Below, piece after piece: positions 16,410 through 26,213 of a DNA stretch of 64,000 bases. How positions within the stretch are numbered: the stretch's first letter is position 1; each line of letters starts with the position of its first letter. The position numbers and the translations under genes are program-made. Origin of the DNA: Paraburkholderia monticola (GTDB taxonomy: Bacteria; Pseudomonadota; Gammaproteobacteria; Burkholderiales; Burkholderiaceae); contig NZ_LRBG01000031.1 of assembly GCF_001580545.1 (NCBI RefSeq), forward strand, positions 124,001 through 188,000. Direction: 5' to 3'. Under the pieces are notes generated by a model. That model ran no database searches, was not told the origin of the DNA, and worked only from the letters and a program-made list of their open reading frames with translations.

Positions 16410-16700
16410 TCATTTACGAGGGCTGCGTCTCTTCCGTTCGCGCGGTTCAGTGCCCGTTTCGACCGGAGCTATCTGATTTTTCTGCCGCGGGTAATAGACG
16501 AATAGATCGGTAGACGGAACGACAGTGTTGGGCAACTTGAGATTGAGCTGTCCGCTCTGCACGTATTTCGCCAGATCCCATTCCGAGCGGATCAGGATGC
16601 CTTGTTCGTCTAAAGCCCAGCGAAGCACGAAGTCGCCATCGTTGCTGGACAATGCGCCTTTCACTTTGATTGCCTCGCCTGTGCCTGCTGGGCGGGAGAC
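16410..16700 (-). pseudogene. LysR effector-domain C-terminal fragment
   Basis: The frame reads VKGALSSNDGDFVLRWALDEQ, then GILIRSEWDLAKYVQSGQLN and VYYPRQKNQIAP. This matches the last third of the LysR effector domain, where a GDAV-alAGxGIal-xWdvaxdlxxGxLvrvLP pattern precedes a YPxxR motif. Nothing upstream encodes the helix-turn-helix or the rest of the domain; an in-frame stop appears near 16700. The end carries a short basic tail (ERKRRSPRK) that is not family-like. It is best read as a decayed remnant, although a GTG at 16664 could in principle start an 84-residue peptide. Confidence 0.7.
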
Positions 16701-17135
16701 GGGCCGCTAGCGATAGCGCAAATGCTCGAACAGCGACGCTGCAGTCACGGATCCAGAATTTTCATTCGGAGTGACAAAGCCGCCAGCGCGATCCGGGCGG
16801 TCGTACCGCGAATGCCCCGTAGTCCCTCAACCTGGTGCAGATCTGCACGAGGAGAGCAGGTCGTGGATCAGTCGCGACGAGCTAGGTGTGACCTGCCCGG
16901 GTGTCCTCGTATATGCCCGCAACGAGACCGTCGACTTGCGAGCCGATGAACCGGTTGACGGCCATTAACCCAGATTCACCGTGAGCCGCGTATTTCGCAT
17001 GATCCATGTCGTGCACCGGGTGCCCCATGGGGAGCACGCGTTGTGCCGCATTCAGGCAAACCGAAACCTCAATAGTGGTTCATCCGCGGCGACGCAGGCA
17101 TGGTGTCCGGCATCGCCGCCGTCCCTACCCACCAC
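16701..17135. other. Intergenic stretch without recognised gene
   Basis: No recognisable coding frame or RNA. Short open frames exist on both strands but show no family resemblance. The stretch lies between a LysR remnant and a DUF1328 gene and may be further decayed sequence. Confidence 0.5.
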
Positions 17136-17297
17136 TTAGCGCCGCATGACACCCATCAACAGCGTCACGATAAAAATAACGAGGAAAATAAGGAAAAGAA
17201 TCTTCGCAATGCTTGCCGCACCCGCAGCAATGCCGCCGAATCCAAACACAGCGGCGATGATCGCGATGATGAAAAAAACCAGCGCATAGTAAAGCAT
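17136..17297 (-). CDS. DUF1328 (YtjA family) small membrane protein
   Basis: A 53-residue membrane protein with two hydrophobic segments, LYYALVFFIIAIIAAVFGF and ILFLIFLVIFIVTLL, joined by the conserved GGIAAGAASIAK loop. This is the full normal length of the DUF1328/YtjA family. ATG at 17297 has GGGAGG eight bases upstream; the longer open frame to 17345 lacks similarity. Family members are often induced under envelope or oxidative stress; function unknown. Confidence 0.93.
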   Translation of the reverse strand: MLYYALVFFIIAIIAAVFGFGGIAAGAASIAKILFLIFLVIFIVTLLMGVMRR

Positions 17298-17478
17298 CTG
17301 TCGACCTCCCCTGGAATGACTCCGCGCTCGACTGCGCGGATGCATTTCAACTGCTTAGCAACGGTCGTTCCCAGGCACGCCGCGTCGACGTCGGTTTCTA
17401 AAGTTTTCCGGGTTCGTTGCCGATAACAGCACCCAGGAGACCAATACCCCGGTTACAGCTCGCAGTAACCGGTAAAAA

Positions 17479-20295
17479 ATGCTGACGCACGGCCATGCAG
17501 CGTGCGCTGATTGCCAATCAATGCGACCTATCCCCAGTCTGAGCACCGTCGGCGTTGTCGAACGCTGGAGGCGGCGACACCACGTCGACCGGCGACTGGT
17601 CATCACCGTAGTACTGGTGCTGACCGGCCTCGTCATCTTCGCTCTCGGCATTGGCTACACGTTGATGTGGCATGGACGGTCCGACGCTGAACGCGATCAT
17701 GCTCTGCGAGCGCGCGATGACATCGAGACACTACAAGCAGTGGACATCCAGGCGAACGCCGATTTTCTGTTAGGGCTCGACAGTGCGCGGGTGGCATCTT
17801 TTGCGTGGCCGGTGCAGCGTGTCGTTGCGGCGGCCAGCTGCTTTGATCGACTCGAAGAAAGCTACGCAAACGACCCGCACAGTGCCTCTGTGATACGGCA
17901 ACTGCGCGGTGATACGGCTCGCTGGGCGTGGCTCCTCGCGGATATCGCGATACGCGCGCGCGTGGCGGATGGCCGCGCCTCGGTCGAGAGTCCCCGGCTA
18001 CTCGAAGCGAACCGCATGCTGGCGAGCATGGTCACCCAATTGGTGAGCCTGCGCGATGCACAGACCGCTTCGCTGAGGATTGGATCGGACAGCGCGACGC
18101 GGCACCTGGTGATCGAGCGGACCGTGCTCGCCATCACCGCACTGATGGCCTGTTTTCTCTTTTGCTATGCGCTGGCTGCGCACTATCGCGCCCGTTTTGC
18201 ACAGCAGCGCATGCGTGTCATTGCCTCGGAAAGTGAGCGGCGGTTCCGTCAGTACTTTCATCACCACCCGCTTCCGATGCTGATTTTCGACGTCGGGACG
18301 CTATCGATCCTCGCTGCGAACCGCGCCGCCGCATCACAATATGGACGTAAGCGGCGAGAGCTCTGCTCGCTTGCTATGACTTCTTTATATGCGGACGCCG
18401 ATTTGCCGTCATTCCTGCGCGATCTGCATGCTCTGCTGGCCACCGCCACCCGGAGCGGTTCGGCCGGCGTGTGCCGGCATCGACGCAGCGACGGCACGCC
18501 GCTTTATGTGGATCTGTCGTATCACTTCCTCACCTATGGCCGCCGGCAGGCATGCTTCATCACTGCCGTCGACGTGACCGAGCGCAAGAACGCCGAGCTT
18601 GCGTTGTTGCTGCGAAGCCGGGTACTCGACGCGATCGGCAATGGCGTGCTGATCACGCGGCCCGGTCCGAACGGCGACGTAGTCGAATACGCCAATCCAG
18701 CGTTCGAGAACATCACCGGCTATCAGCGGCCGCGGAGCGCAGGTCATCACTTCGCGTTGCCGGCATCGCCCGGGTTGTGGAAGCAGATCAGTACCGCGAT
18801 TGCCGACAAACGCGAGGCAACGGCGCTGACGAAGAGCCGGCGCGCGAACGGAACTGAATTCTGGAATCAGCTATACGTTGCGCCAGTGAGCGACGAGTCG
18901 GACACGGTGACGCATCACATCAGCGTGATTACCGACCTGACGGAACTCATCGAGTCACGCGATCTGCTGATCAGGCAGGCGCGCCGTGATGCGCTGACCG
19001 ATCTGCCGAACCGTGTGACGCTGCATGAACTGATCGACACGGCGATTAGCAAGAGTCACGAATTTGCGCTGCTGTTCATCGACCTTGACCATTTCAAGGA
19101 CATCAACGATAGCCTTGGCCACGGGGCAGGGGATCGCTTGTTGCAGGAAGTGGCGCGGCGGCTGTCGACAGCGGTCGGATCCGATGGCGTGGTCACCCGC
19201 TATGGCGGCGACGAGTTCGTGACGATGCTAAAGGGTTCAACCGACGATGTGCGACTTTCCGCACTACTCGCCCGCGTGATGCAAACGCTGGACGAGCCCG
19301 TGCAAATCGACGACATGCAACTGCGGGTCCGAATGAGCATCGGGGTCAGCTGCTATCCCCAGGACGGAGCGGACTGCGAGACTTTGCTGAAACACGCCGA
19401 CCTTGCCATGTATCGAGTCAAGGTAGGCGGGCGCAACGGCGTCGAGCGATTTGCCCCTGCGCTCGCGCATGCGGCGGCCCAGCGTATCGCGCTGTCGCAC
19501 AAGCTACGCAATGCTGTCGAGCAGAACGGTTTCGATCTGGTGTATCAGCCGCAATTGGACATACGCAGCGGCCGCATGACTGGAGTGGAGGCGCTGATCC
19601 GTTGGCATGACGCGGACTTCGGTTCGGTCAGCCCGGCAACGTTTATACCTCTGGCCGAAGACAATGGCCTGATTGCGGCAATCGGAGAATGGGTGCTGCA
19701 AACGGCCTGCGCACAGGCAATGCGCTGGGAGCGAATCCTGCCGGAGCTGCGCATGTCGGTGAACGTGTCGCCCAGCCAGCTTGCATCGGGAGACTTCGAC
19801 ACCGTCGTGCGCCGCGCGCTTGCCGCATCGCAACTAGCCGCGAACCGGCTTGAACTGGAGATTACCGAAGGAGGGCTGGTTGCCCCGGGCGCGTTGCCCA
19901 CCTTGCGCGCCCTGCACGATATCGGCGTCTCCATAGCGATCGACGACTTTGGCGCCGGTTACTCGAGCCTGTCCTACCTGCGCAGCTTCCACGCGGACCG
20001 TCTGAAGATCGACATGTCGTTCATCCGCGGCATCGGCAGCAGTGTTGCGGACGAGACGATCATTCATGCGATCCTGGCACTCGCCCGCAACCTCCGCTTC
20101 GAAGTCGTTGCGGAAGGCGTGGAGCGAGCCGAGCAATTGGCCTTTCTGGTCGAGGCCGGATGCGAGATCGTTCAAGGGTATTACTTTGCCGCGCCCCTGG
20201 CAGCGGCGGATATGCCCGCCTACGCGGCAAGCCTCATGGCGGATTTCCAAAAAAATTCGGCGCAGACCTGCGGTTTCGGCAGCCCGTGCCGATAA
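17479..20295 (+). CDS. Membrane-bound PAS-PAS-GGDEF-EAL cyclic-di-GMP protein
   Basis: A 938-aa predicted dual cyclic-di-GMP enzyme. There are transmembrane helices at about 40-64 and 211-232 enclosing a periplasmic helical sensor region, two PAS domains (about 250-370 and 375-490), a GGDEF domain (about 503-665, RYGGDEF at 574-580) and an EAL domain (about 672-925). EAL catalytic residues are all visible: EALIRW near 704, NVSPSQL, ELEITEG, IDDFGAGYSS, LKIDMSF, AEGVE and QGYYF, so phosphodiesterase activity is expected. The GGDEF signature is intact, so cyclase or GTP-binding regulatory function is possible. ATG at 17521 is an alternative start; neither has a strong ribosome binding site. Confidence 0.95.
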   Translation: MLTHGHAACADCQSMRPIPSLSTVGVVERWRRRHHVDRRLVITVVLVLTGLVIFALGIGYTLMWHGRSDAERDHALRARDDIETLQAVDIQANADFLLGLDSARVASFAWPVQRVVAAASCFDRLEESYANDPHSASVIRQLRGDTARWAWLLADIAIRARVADGRASVESPRLLEANRMLASMVTQLVSLRDAQTASLRIGSDSATRHLVIERTVLAITALMACFLFCYALAAHYRARFAQQRMRVIASESERRFRQYFHHHPLPMLIFDVGTLSILAANRAAASQYGRKRRELCSLAMTSLYADADLPSFLRDLHALLATATRSGSAGVCRHRRSDGTPLYVDLSYHFLTYGRRQACFITAVDVTERKNAELALLLRSRVLDAIGNGVLITRPGPNGDVVEYANPAFENITGYQRPRSAGHHFALPASPGLWKQISTAIADKREATALTKSRRANGTEFWNQLYVAPVSDESDTVTHHISVITDLTELIESRDLLIRQARRDALTDLPNRVTLHELIDTAISKSHEFALLFIDLDHFKDINDSLGHGAGDRLLQEVARRLSTAVGSDGVVTRYGGDEFVTMLKGSTDDVRLSALLARVMQTLDEPVQIDDMQLRVRMSIGVSCYPQDGADCETLLKHADLAMYRVKVGGRNGVERFAPALAHAAAQRIALSHKLRNAVEQNGFDLVYQPQLDIRSGRMTGVEALIRWHDADFGSVSPATFIPLAEDNGLIAAIGEWVLQTACAQAMRWERILPELRMSVNVSPSQLASGDFDTVVRRALAASQLAANRLELEITEGGLVAPGALPTLRALHDIGVSIAIDDFGAGYSSLSYLRSFHADRLKIDMSFIRGIGSSVADETIIHAILALARNLRFEVVAEGVERAEQLAFLVEAGCEIVQGYYFAAPLAAADMPAYAASLMADFQKNSAQTCGFGSPCR

Positions 20296-20330
20296 CACCG
20301 CACATCAGTCCCCGCCAGATGAGGTTTCCC

Positions 20331-20588
20331 ATGCCATTTGATTTTGTCGCCCGCTCCTCGACTCGCGTGAAACGCACGGTCACTCTGCTGATCGGAGGCG
20401 TTGGCGTATTTGCCAGCCTGTCGATCTGGGGCCGGGTACCCGCCGATGTGCTCGCAGACGCGGACAGACAGGCCGCCCACTACGGCCCCGCACTCACGGG
20501 CACTGTCTGTCCTGTCGAAGGAGAGGTCTCGCGAGACCCTCACGGCAATTTCGTGATGTGCTGGAAACAGGTGTGGACCAGGCCGTAG
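20331..20588 (+). CDS. Small exported or membrane-anchored protein, 85 aa
   Basis: Unrecognised. A basic N terminus (FVARSSTRVKRT) leads into one hydrophobic segment (VTLLIGGVGVFASLSIWG) acting as signal peptide or anchor. A short periplasmic tail follows with two cysteines that could form a disulfide (TVCPVEGEV and FVMCWKQVW). ATG at 20331 has GAGG six bases upstream and starts 35 bases after the cyclic-di-GMP gene, so it may be co-transcribed with it. Longer readings in the same frame overlap that gene's end. Confidence 0.65.
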   Translation: MPFDFVARSSTRVKRTVTLLIGGVGVFASLSIWGRVPADVLADADRQAAHYGPALTGTVCPVEGEVSRDPHGNFVMCWKQVWTRP

Positions 20589-20629
20589 ACCCTGCTCTCA
20601 GGTGATCGAGAGAAGCAATACGGCGGCGC

Positions 20630-21352
20630 TTACTTCTCGCTCGTCGTCTTGTCTTGATCGACAACTGTCTGCGATGCGCCGATTGGCGGCACGGCGTCGT
20701 TGATCGACGGCAGCGGCGGTGGCTCCTGCGCTGCCGTGGCCGTGACCTTAGCTGGAACTGGAGCCGCAGCCACAGCCGCGGTCGCGGTCGCGGTCGTGGC
20801 AACAGCGTCCGGCTGGACAGCGTCCATCTTCAGGTAATGATCGACCAGCGCGAAGTAACGCTGATAGAAGACCCCGGCTGGAATCGTCTCGCTCGCGACC
20901 TTGACCATCGAGTCATCACTCGAACCGATCGGCAGCGACAAAGATCCGAACACGCTCAAGCCGACGCTCGCCGACGTGTTGCTCTTCTTCAGCGCGTAGC
21001 GATCCTGCACCGCATTCACGTACGCGGTGCTGTGGTTGCTCTTGGGGTCGTCAGCGGCGCAGACGACGTGGATTTCGATCACGGCATGCGAATCGTTGTT
21101 GGGCTGAAAATTCTTCGAGCCGTCGACCGATTCGGACCTCGCCGAACTGGCGATATAACCCTGGCTGAGCAATGCACGGCGGGCGGCCTCGCAGGTGGCG
21201 TCCGCCTTCGCATCGAACTTGTGCATATAGGGACTATCGGCGGAGTCGAACTGTTCTTGCTGATACAGCGGCTTCGGCGACGAGCACGCAGACAGTGCGC
21301 TCGCAAGCACAAGAACGGCAGCCGCAGGGACAACGCGGGACTGTGTAGGCAT
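20630..21352 (-). CDS. DUF2242 family lipoprotein
   Basis: A 240-aa predicted outer-membrane-directed lipoprotein: signal peptide with lipobox ALSAC (Cys at about residue 23). The mature part carries the family pattern FDAKADATCEAARRALLSQG, YIASSARSESVDGSKNFQP and HAVIEIHVVCA. The last 70 residues are Ala/Thr/Pro-rich and probably disordered. Function of the family is unknown; such proteins are common in Burkholderiales. It is convergent with the small gene ending at 20588. Confidence 0.88.
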   Translation of the reverse strand: MPTQSRVVPAAAVLVLASALSACSSPKPLYQQEQFDSADSPYMHKFDAKADATCEAARRALLSQGYIASSARSESVDGSKNFQPNNDSHAVIEIHVVCAADDPKSNHSTAYVNAVQDRYALKKSNTSASVGLSVFGSLSLPIGSSDDSMVKVASETIPAGVFYQRYFALVDHYLKMDAVQPDAVATTATATAAVAAAPVPAKVTATAAQEPPPLPSINDAVPPIGASQTVVDQDKTTSEK

Positions 21353-21587
21353 GGCTGATAGAGCGGATCAGCGCGAGCGGAAAGGGGTCCGATGCAAAAA
21401 GATCAGGAGGCCCAATGCTCTTGCGCGGCACGAGAGGGACACATCATGCCGCCGATCCTGAAGTGAATGGGCCGCGCCATTATAGTTTTTTTTCCCTACA
21501 AGAACCTTCGAGCTGTTGTAACGAAAGATCCCCGATTCGTTAGACGTAACGTGCGCGTCTGAATACGCCGAAGGTGGAGTGCTTGCC

Positions 21588-23231
21588 TCATGCGACCTGC
21601 ACGTCCTGATCGTTAGCTGCTGCGCGCTCGAGCAGCGGATAAGCGAGTGCACAGATGTGCGACTGGATTCGCACGAGATCGCGCAGCACGTCGAGGTGCA
21701 ATGAACTCGACGCGATGCTGTCGGCCTTGCCTTCGCGCAAGCGATCGAGATGAGAATCTCGCGCGGCACGTTCGAGACGCCGCAGCGCCTGTTTATCGTC
21801 GAGCAGTTGCGCCGCAGTCTGGGTCCGGCCCGACACGAGCAGCGCCTGAGCCCGGTGGAAACTGTCGATCACCGACTGGTGCAGCGCGCGCAACTCCTCG
21901 GCGCCTTCGGCCGAAAAGCTGAGCTGTGCCTTGATCTTTTTCTGCGCCAACTCCATCAGATTTTTATCGACGATGTCGCCGATATGTTCGAGGTTGATCA
22001 CCGAGGTCATGATCGCCGAAGCCCAACGCCGGTCTTCGTCGTCGAGCGGCTCCCGCGTCACCTCGGTGACGTAGCTTTTGATCGCGTCGTGCAGCATGTC
22101 CACGGCGTCGTCGCGTGCCGCGATCTCGTTGACCGCGCGCCGGTCGTTAGCGATCAGCACCGGCACGCTCGCGCTCAGCATCGCTTCGACGATATCGCCC
22201 ATGCGGATCAATTCGCGCGTCGCACATGCCAGTGCCTGCGAGGGGACCGACAGCGCGGCCTCGTCGAGGTAGCGCGGCGCGTTGTCGTTTTCAAGCGCGC
22301 TTGGCGCCGGCAGTAGCTGTTCGAGAAAGCGCGCGACCGGATCGAGCAGCCCCATGAAGACGACGGCGATCGCCACGTTCAGGCCCGTGTGAAAGTCGGC
22401 GATGGCCCGCCCGGGATCGCTGTAGACCCCTTGCAGCAGCCTCGCCAGCGGCGAGCACGCGGCCAGCATCAGCAGGCACACGCCGCCGCGCAACACGAGG
22501 TTGCCCGCCGGCAGGCGCCGGCGGCTGCGGTCGGCGCCCTTGGCCGCCTCGAAATACGGATTGAGCGCACTGCCCACGTTCGCGCCGAGCACCATCGCCA
22601 CCGCCGTGTCCATCGGCACGGTATGCAGATTGGCGAGCGACATCACGAACAGGACGACCGGAATGCTCGAATGCGCGGCCCACGTGAGCACGCACGCCAG
22701 CGCCGCGTTCATCGCCGGTTCGCCCGCCAGCGCGCCGAGTACCGTGCGTAGCGCCGGGGCGGTCTCGGCGGGTCGCACCGTTGCGACGAGCAGCGTGAGC
22801 GCGAGCAGCATCAGGCCGAGGCCGATCAACGCGCGGCCGATGTCGCGATTACGCGAGCCCTTGCCCTTCTCGAAGAGGGTCATGCCAACCAGCAGACAAA
22901 CCGGCGAGATCCAGCTCAGATCGAACGAGAACGCCTGCACGATCAGCGTCGAACCGACATTGGCGCCCAGCATGATGGCCAGCCCGGTAACCGGCCGCAT
23001 CAAGCCGCGGGACGCGAACGAGGACGCGATCATGCCTGTCGCCGTGCTGCTCTGTAGCGCGCCGGTGATCGCGAGCCCGGCGCAAAACGCCTTCAGCCGG
23101 CTGCCGAGACTCTTCGCCATGAAGCGCTTGAGCGCGGCGCCGAACGCGCGCATCAGGCCCGACTCGACCATATGCAGGCCCCACGTCAGCAGCGCGACGC
23201 CGCCCGCGAGATGAAGCGTGATCATGATCAT
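21588..23231 (-). CDS. Na/Pi cotransporter (NptA/YjbB-like) with PhoU-like domain
   Basis: A 547-aa inner-membrane phosphate transporter. The N-terminal half carries two Na/Pi cotransporter repeats, each with the QSS-type signature: GALQSSTATGMIASSFASRG (about residues 58-77) and the region VLTWAAHSSIPVVLFVMSLAN (about 182-202). A helical PhoU-like domain occupies about residues 340-530. Homologues move phosphate with sodium, in some bacteria mainly outward. ATG at 23231 has GGGAGG six bases upstream. It lies 123 bases after phnV on the same strand, so it could process phosphate freed by phosphonate catabolism (inference). Confidence 0.93.
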   Translation of the reverse strand: MIMITLHLAGGVALLTWGLHMVESGLMRAFGAALKRFMAKSLGSRLKAFCAGLAITGALQSSTATGMIASSFASRGLMRPVTGLAIMLGANVGSTLIVQAFSFDLSWISPVCLLVGMTLFEKGKGSRNRDIGRALIGLGLMLLALTLLVATVRPAETAPALRTVLGALAGEPAMNAALACVLTWAAHSSIPVVLFVMSLANLHTVPMDTAVAMVLGANVGSALNPYFEAAKGADRSRRRLPAGNLVLRGGVCLLMLAACSPLARLLQGVYSDPGRAIADFHTGLNVAIAVVFMGLLDPVARFLEQLLPAPSALENDNAPRYLDEAALSVPSQALACATRELIRMGDIVEAMLSASVPVLIANDRRAVNEIAARDDAVDMLHDAIKSYVTEVTREPLDDEDRRWASAIMTSVINLEHIGDIVDKNLMELAQKKIKAQLSFSAEGAEELRALHQSVIDSFHRAQALLVSGRTQTAAQLLDDKQALRRLERAARDSHLDRLREGKADSIASSSLHLDVLRDLVRIQSHICALAYPLLERAAANDQDVQVA

Positions 23232-23354
23232 CCGGCACCTCCCTGGTGTTTTTTTTGTGCAGCTGTTCAGGCCTGGCGGGTGCCCGCCGCGGTTGCTTCC
23301 TCGAGTATCGGCAGCGCCTCCGGTATCAGCGGCGGCGCGTGAGCCGGGTGTCTG

Positions 23355-24155
23355 TCATCCGCGCACCATGGCACGGTTGGAGATGCGCGAGAGTCCCATC
23401 AACACGGCCAGGGTGCCGACACCGAGGATCATCGTGAGGGTCGCGGCGTCGAAGATCGCACCACGGTCCGACAGCGCGAAAATCCCGACCGGCAGCGTGA
23501 CCCAGCCCGGCGGATAGATCATCAGCGTCGCACCGAGCTCGCCCATCGACATCGCGAAGCTCAGGCTGAACGAGGCGATCAGATACGGCGCGACGAGCGG
23601 CAGCGTCACGCGGCAGAGCTGATAGAACGGCCGTGCCCCGAGGCTCTGGGCCACCTCGCCGTATTCGGGCGCGACGCGCGAAAGTCCCGCGGCGACGTTG
23701 CCGTAGGTGAACGCCGAGATCAGCAGGAAGTGCGCGATGAAGACGATCGTCGCCGTGCCGTTGAGCAACACCGGAGGCCGGCTGAACGCGACCAGCAGGC
23801 CGAGCCCGATCGAGACCGATGGCACCGCGCTCGGCACGAAGAAAATCACGTCGAGCACGCGGCGCGGCAGGCCGCTCAGGCGGCGCAGCGCGAGCGCGGC
23901 CCAGGTGCCGCTCACCAGCGCCGCGACACTCGCGACCACACCGGTCAATACGCTCACACGCAACTGGCTGGCCGAATCGGTGTGCAGCACCCGTGCATAG
24001 TGTTCGAAGGTGAGGTGGCTCGGCAGGATGCCGTTCCACTGTCCGCTGATGCTGGCGAGCGCGATCATCGCGACCGGCAGCCCATAGATCGCGCAGAACA
24101 GCACCGCGGTGCCGCCCCACGTGAGCCATCTAGCCCATCTAGCCCATAGCAGCAC
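23355..24155 (-). CDS. phnV: 2-aminoethylphosphonate ABC transporter permease PhnV
   Basis: Second permease of the AEP importer, 266 aa with six predicted helices. The EAA loop reads YGEVAQSLGARPFYQLCRVTLP. GTG at 24155 is preferred because GGAGGT stands just upstream; ATG at 24197 is in frame but has no ribosome binding site and is buried in phnU. The start overlaps the end of phnU by 17 bases. A nine-base direct repeat (GGGCTAGAT twice) at the overlap gives the odd WARWAR sequence near the N terminus. It is the last gene of the phn operon. Confidence 0.9.
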   Translation of the reverse strand: MLLWARWARWLTWGGTAVLFCAIYGLPVAMIALASISGQWNGILPSHLTFEHYARVLHTDSASQLRVSVLTGVVASVAALVSGTWAALALRRLSGLPRRVLDVIFFVPSAVPSVSIGLGLLVAFSRPPVLLNGTATIVFIAHFLLISAFTYGNVAAGLSRVAPEYGEVAQSLGARPFYQLCRVTLPLVAPYLIASFSLSFAMSMGELGATLMIYPPGWVTLPVGIFALSDRGAIFDAATLTMILGVGTLAVLMGLSRISNRAMVRG

Positions 24156-25023
24156 GGCGACCTCCGCAGAATGACACGACTGAGCGGTAGCAGGCATAGA
24201 GCCCGAGCGACAGCGCGATATTGACGACGGCGATCACACACGCAGTGGTGTAGTCGAACTCCTGGATCGCCTTGCCGTAGATCAGCAGCGGCAGGGTGAT
24301 CACGTCTTTCGCGCCGATGAACAGCACGATGCCGAACTCGTTGACGGTCAGCAGCAGACAGAGGCTGCCGCCCGCCAGCAGCGCCGGCAGCGCGGCCGGC
24401 AGGATGATCTGGCGGATGATGCGCAGCGGCCGCGCGCCGAGGCTGCCGGCCATCTCGATCTGCGCGCCGTCGATCTGCGAGAAACATGCGAGCAGCGGTC
24501 GCATGATGAACGGCGTATAGACCGTGATCTCCGACAGCACGACACCCCATTGCGTATAGAGGAAGTTCAGCGGCGGCAGCGACAGATGAAACGCCTGCAT
24601 CAGCGACTGGTTCAGCAAGCCCGCCGAGCCGTACACGAACGTGAAGGCGAGCGCGACGAGGAACGTGGGCAGCGCGATGAACGTATCGATGAGTCGCCCC
24701 ACGAGCCGCGCGCCCGGAAACGGCACGAACGCGATCACGAGCGAGAACACGAAGCCGAGCACGAGGCATCCCGCCGATGCGGCCACCGCGATCGAGATCG
24801 TGTGAGAGAGCCCGCTCAGAAACTGCCGCGAGCGCAGCACATGCTCGAAGTTCGCGAACGACAGCACATGCTGGTCGCCGCCGAACGCCTGCGCGACGAT
24901 CAGCCCGAACGGGTAGAAGAACAGCGCGGCGAGTATCGCCAGCGGTGGCGCGAGCCACAGGCCCTGTAGCCGCGCGGCGGGCAGACTTGCCCGGACCGGC
25001 GGCGCGACGACGATATCAGCCAT
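24139..25023 (-). CDS. phnU: 2-aminoethylphosphonate ABC transporter permease PhnU
   Basis: First permease of the AEP importer, 294 aa: MADIVVAPPVRASLPAARLQ followed by six helices, with the EAA loop IEMAGSLGARPLRIIRQIILP at about residues 193-213. ATG at 25023 overlaps the phnT stop by eight bases (ATGGCTGA), indicating coupling; the longer open frame to 25146 is read-through within phnT. It forms the channel with PhnV and is driven by PhnT. Confidence 0.9.
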   Translation of the reverse strand: MADIVVAPPVRASLPAARLQGLWLAPPLAILAALFFYPFGLIVAQAFGGDQHVLSFANFEHVLRSRQFLSGLSHTISIAVAASAGCLVLGFVFSLVIAFVPFPGARLVGRLIDTFIALPTFLVALAFTFVYGSAGLLNQSLMQAFHLSLPPLNFLYTQWGVVLSEITVYTPFIMRPLLACFSQIDGAQIEMAGSLGARPLRIIRQIILPAALPALLAGGSLCLLLTVNEFGIVLFIGAKDVITLPLLIYGKAIQEFDYTTACVIAVVNIALSLGLYACYRSVVSFCGGRRAAMG

Positions 25024-26191
25024 GGCGCTCGCCCTCCGGTACGAGAGTGACATCCGCCGGATCGAAACGCACGGTGAGCGACGTGCCCGGCTCGGGTGGT
25101 TGGGCGAGCGGCGAGCAGGTGAGCCGCAGCATTTCGCCTTCGACATCGAGCACGATGCTGTGCATTTCGCCCAGCCATTGCACGCTGACGACGACGCCCG
25201 TCAGCTGGTTCAGGCGTTGGCCGTCCGCGAGTGGCTCTGCGGCGCCCGGCACGAACTGCAGGTCGTGCGGCCGGACGCACACGAAGCAGGCGGCACCGGC
25301 CGCCAGCCCGTGATGGTTGCCGCCTTCGAGCAGCTGGCCATGAAAGCGCACGCGGGCCCGGCCGTCGGCCATCGGTTCGAGCTGCTGCGCGGGCAGCACG
25401 TTCGCGCGGCCAAGGAACTCGGCGGCGAAGCGATTGGGCGGACGACGGTAGAGCCCCTGCGCATCGCCGTAGGCGACCAGGTGGCCGTCGCGCATGATGC
25501 CGATGTGATTCGCGAGGGTCAACGCTTCGGTCTGGTCGTGCGTCACATACAGCACCGTGAGGGACGGCAGGCTGCGATGCAGCTTCGCGAGCTCATCGAG
25601 CATCGAGCGACGGATTTGCGCATCCAGCGCCGAGAGCGGCTCGTCCAGCAGCAGAACCTGCGGACGGATCGCGAGCGCCCGGGCGATCGCCACGCGTTGT
25701 TGCTGCCCCCCCGACAACTCGCGCGGATAGCGCTTGGCGTACTTCGCCATGCCGACGAGACCGAGGCACTCGGGCACCCGTTCGCGAATCACCTCGGCGC
25801 CGGCGCCGCGGGCACGCAGCCCGAAGGCGACGTTGTCCTCGACCCGCATATGCGGAAACAGCGCGTAGTTCTGCACCACCATGCCAATGTTGCGCGCATA
25901 CGGCGGCAAGCGGGTCACGTCGCGATTGCCGATCGTGATGCGCCCGGCACTCGGCTGCACGAAGCCGGCGACGGCGCGCAAGGCGGTCGTTTTGCCGGAG
26001 CCGGACGGCCCAATCAGGGCGACGATTTCCCCCGGCTTCACGCTGAGCGTCAGAGACTCCAGAATGGTCTGGCTGCCGTAAGCCACCGACACGCCTTCGA
26101 ATCCGATGCCGCTCGCTTCGTGCGCGATGACGGACGGGGCCGCGGAGGCGCGCTGCTGCGGCCCCCTCTCCATGGTCATGGTGTTTGCCAT
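25016..26191 (-). CDS. phnT: 2-aminoethylphosphonate ABC transporter ATPase PhnT
   Basis: ATPase of the AEP importer, 391 aa. Walker A GPSGSGKTTALRAVAG, signature LSGGQQQRVAIARALAI, Walker B QVLLLDEPLSALDAQ and the H-loop VYVTHDQTEAL are all intact, with a TOBE-type C-terminal domain. The chosen ATG (26191) precedes MANTMTMERG; internal ATGs at codons 5 and 7 are alternatives. It lies 22 bases after phnS and overlaps phnU. Confidence 0.93.
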   Translation of the reverse strand: MANTMTMERGPQQRASAAPSVIAHEASGIGFEGVSVAYGSQTILESLTLSVKPGEIVALIGPSGSGKTTALRAVAGFVQPSAGRITIGNRDVTRLPPYARNIGMVVQNYALFPHMRVEDNVAFGLRARGAGAEVIRERVPECLGLVGMAKYAKRYPRELSGGQQQRVAIARALAIRPQVLLLDEPLSALDAQIRRSMLDELAKLHRSLPSLTVLYVTHDQTEALTLANHIGIMRDGHLVAYGDAQGLYRRPPNRFAAEFLGRANVLPAQQLEPMADGRARVRFHGQLLEGGNHHGLAAGAACFVCVRPHDLQFVPGAAEPLADGQRLNQLTGVVVSVQWLGEMHSIVLDVEGEMLRLTCSPLAQPPEPGTSLTVRFDPADVTLVPEGERHG

Positions 26192-26213
26192 TAGTCGCTC
26201 GTCAGTGACTCGG

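Noticed and set aside
23340..23365. CTGTCAT, a possible Pho-box half site near phnV and the Na/Pi gene
   Set aside because: Only one half is present, without the second repeat at 11-base spacing, and it lies inside the phnV end.
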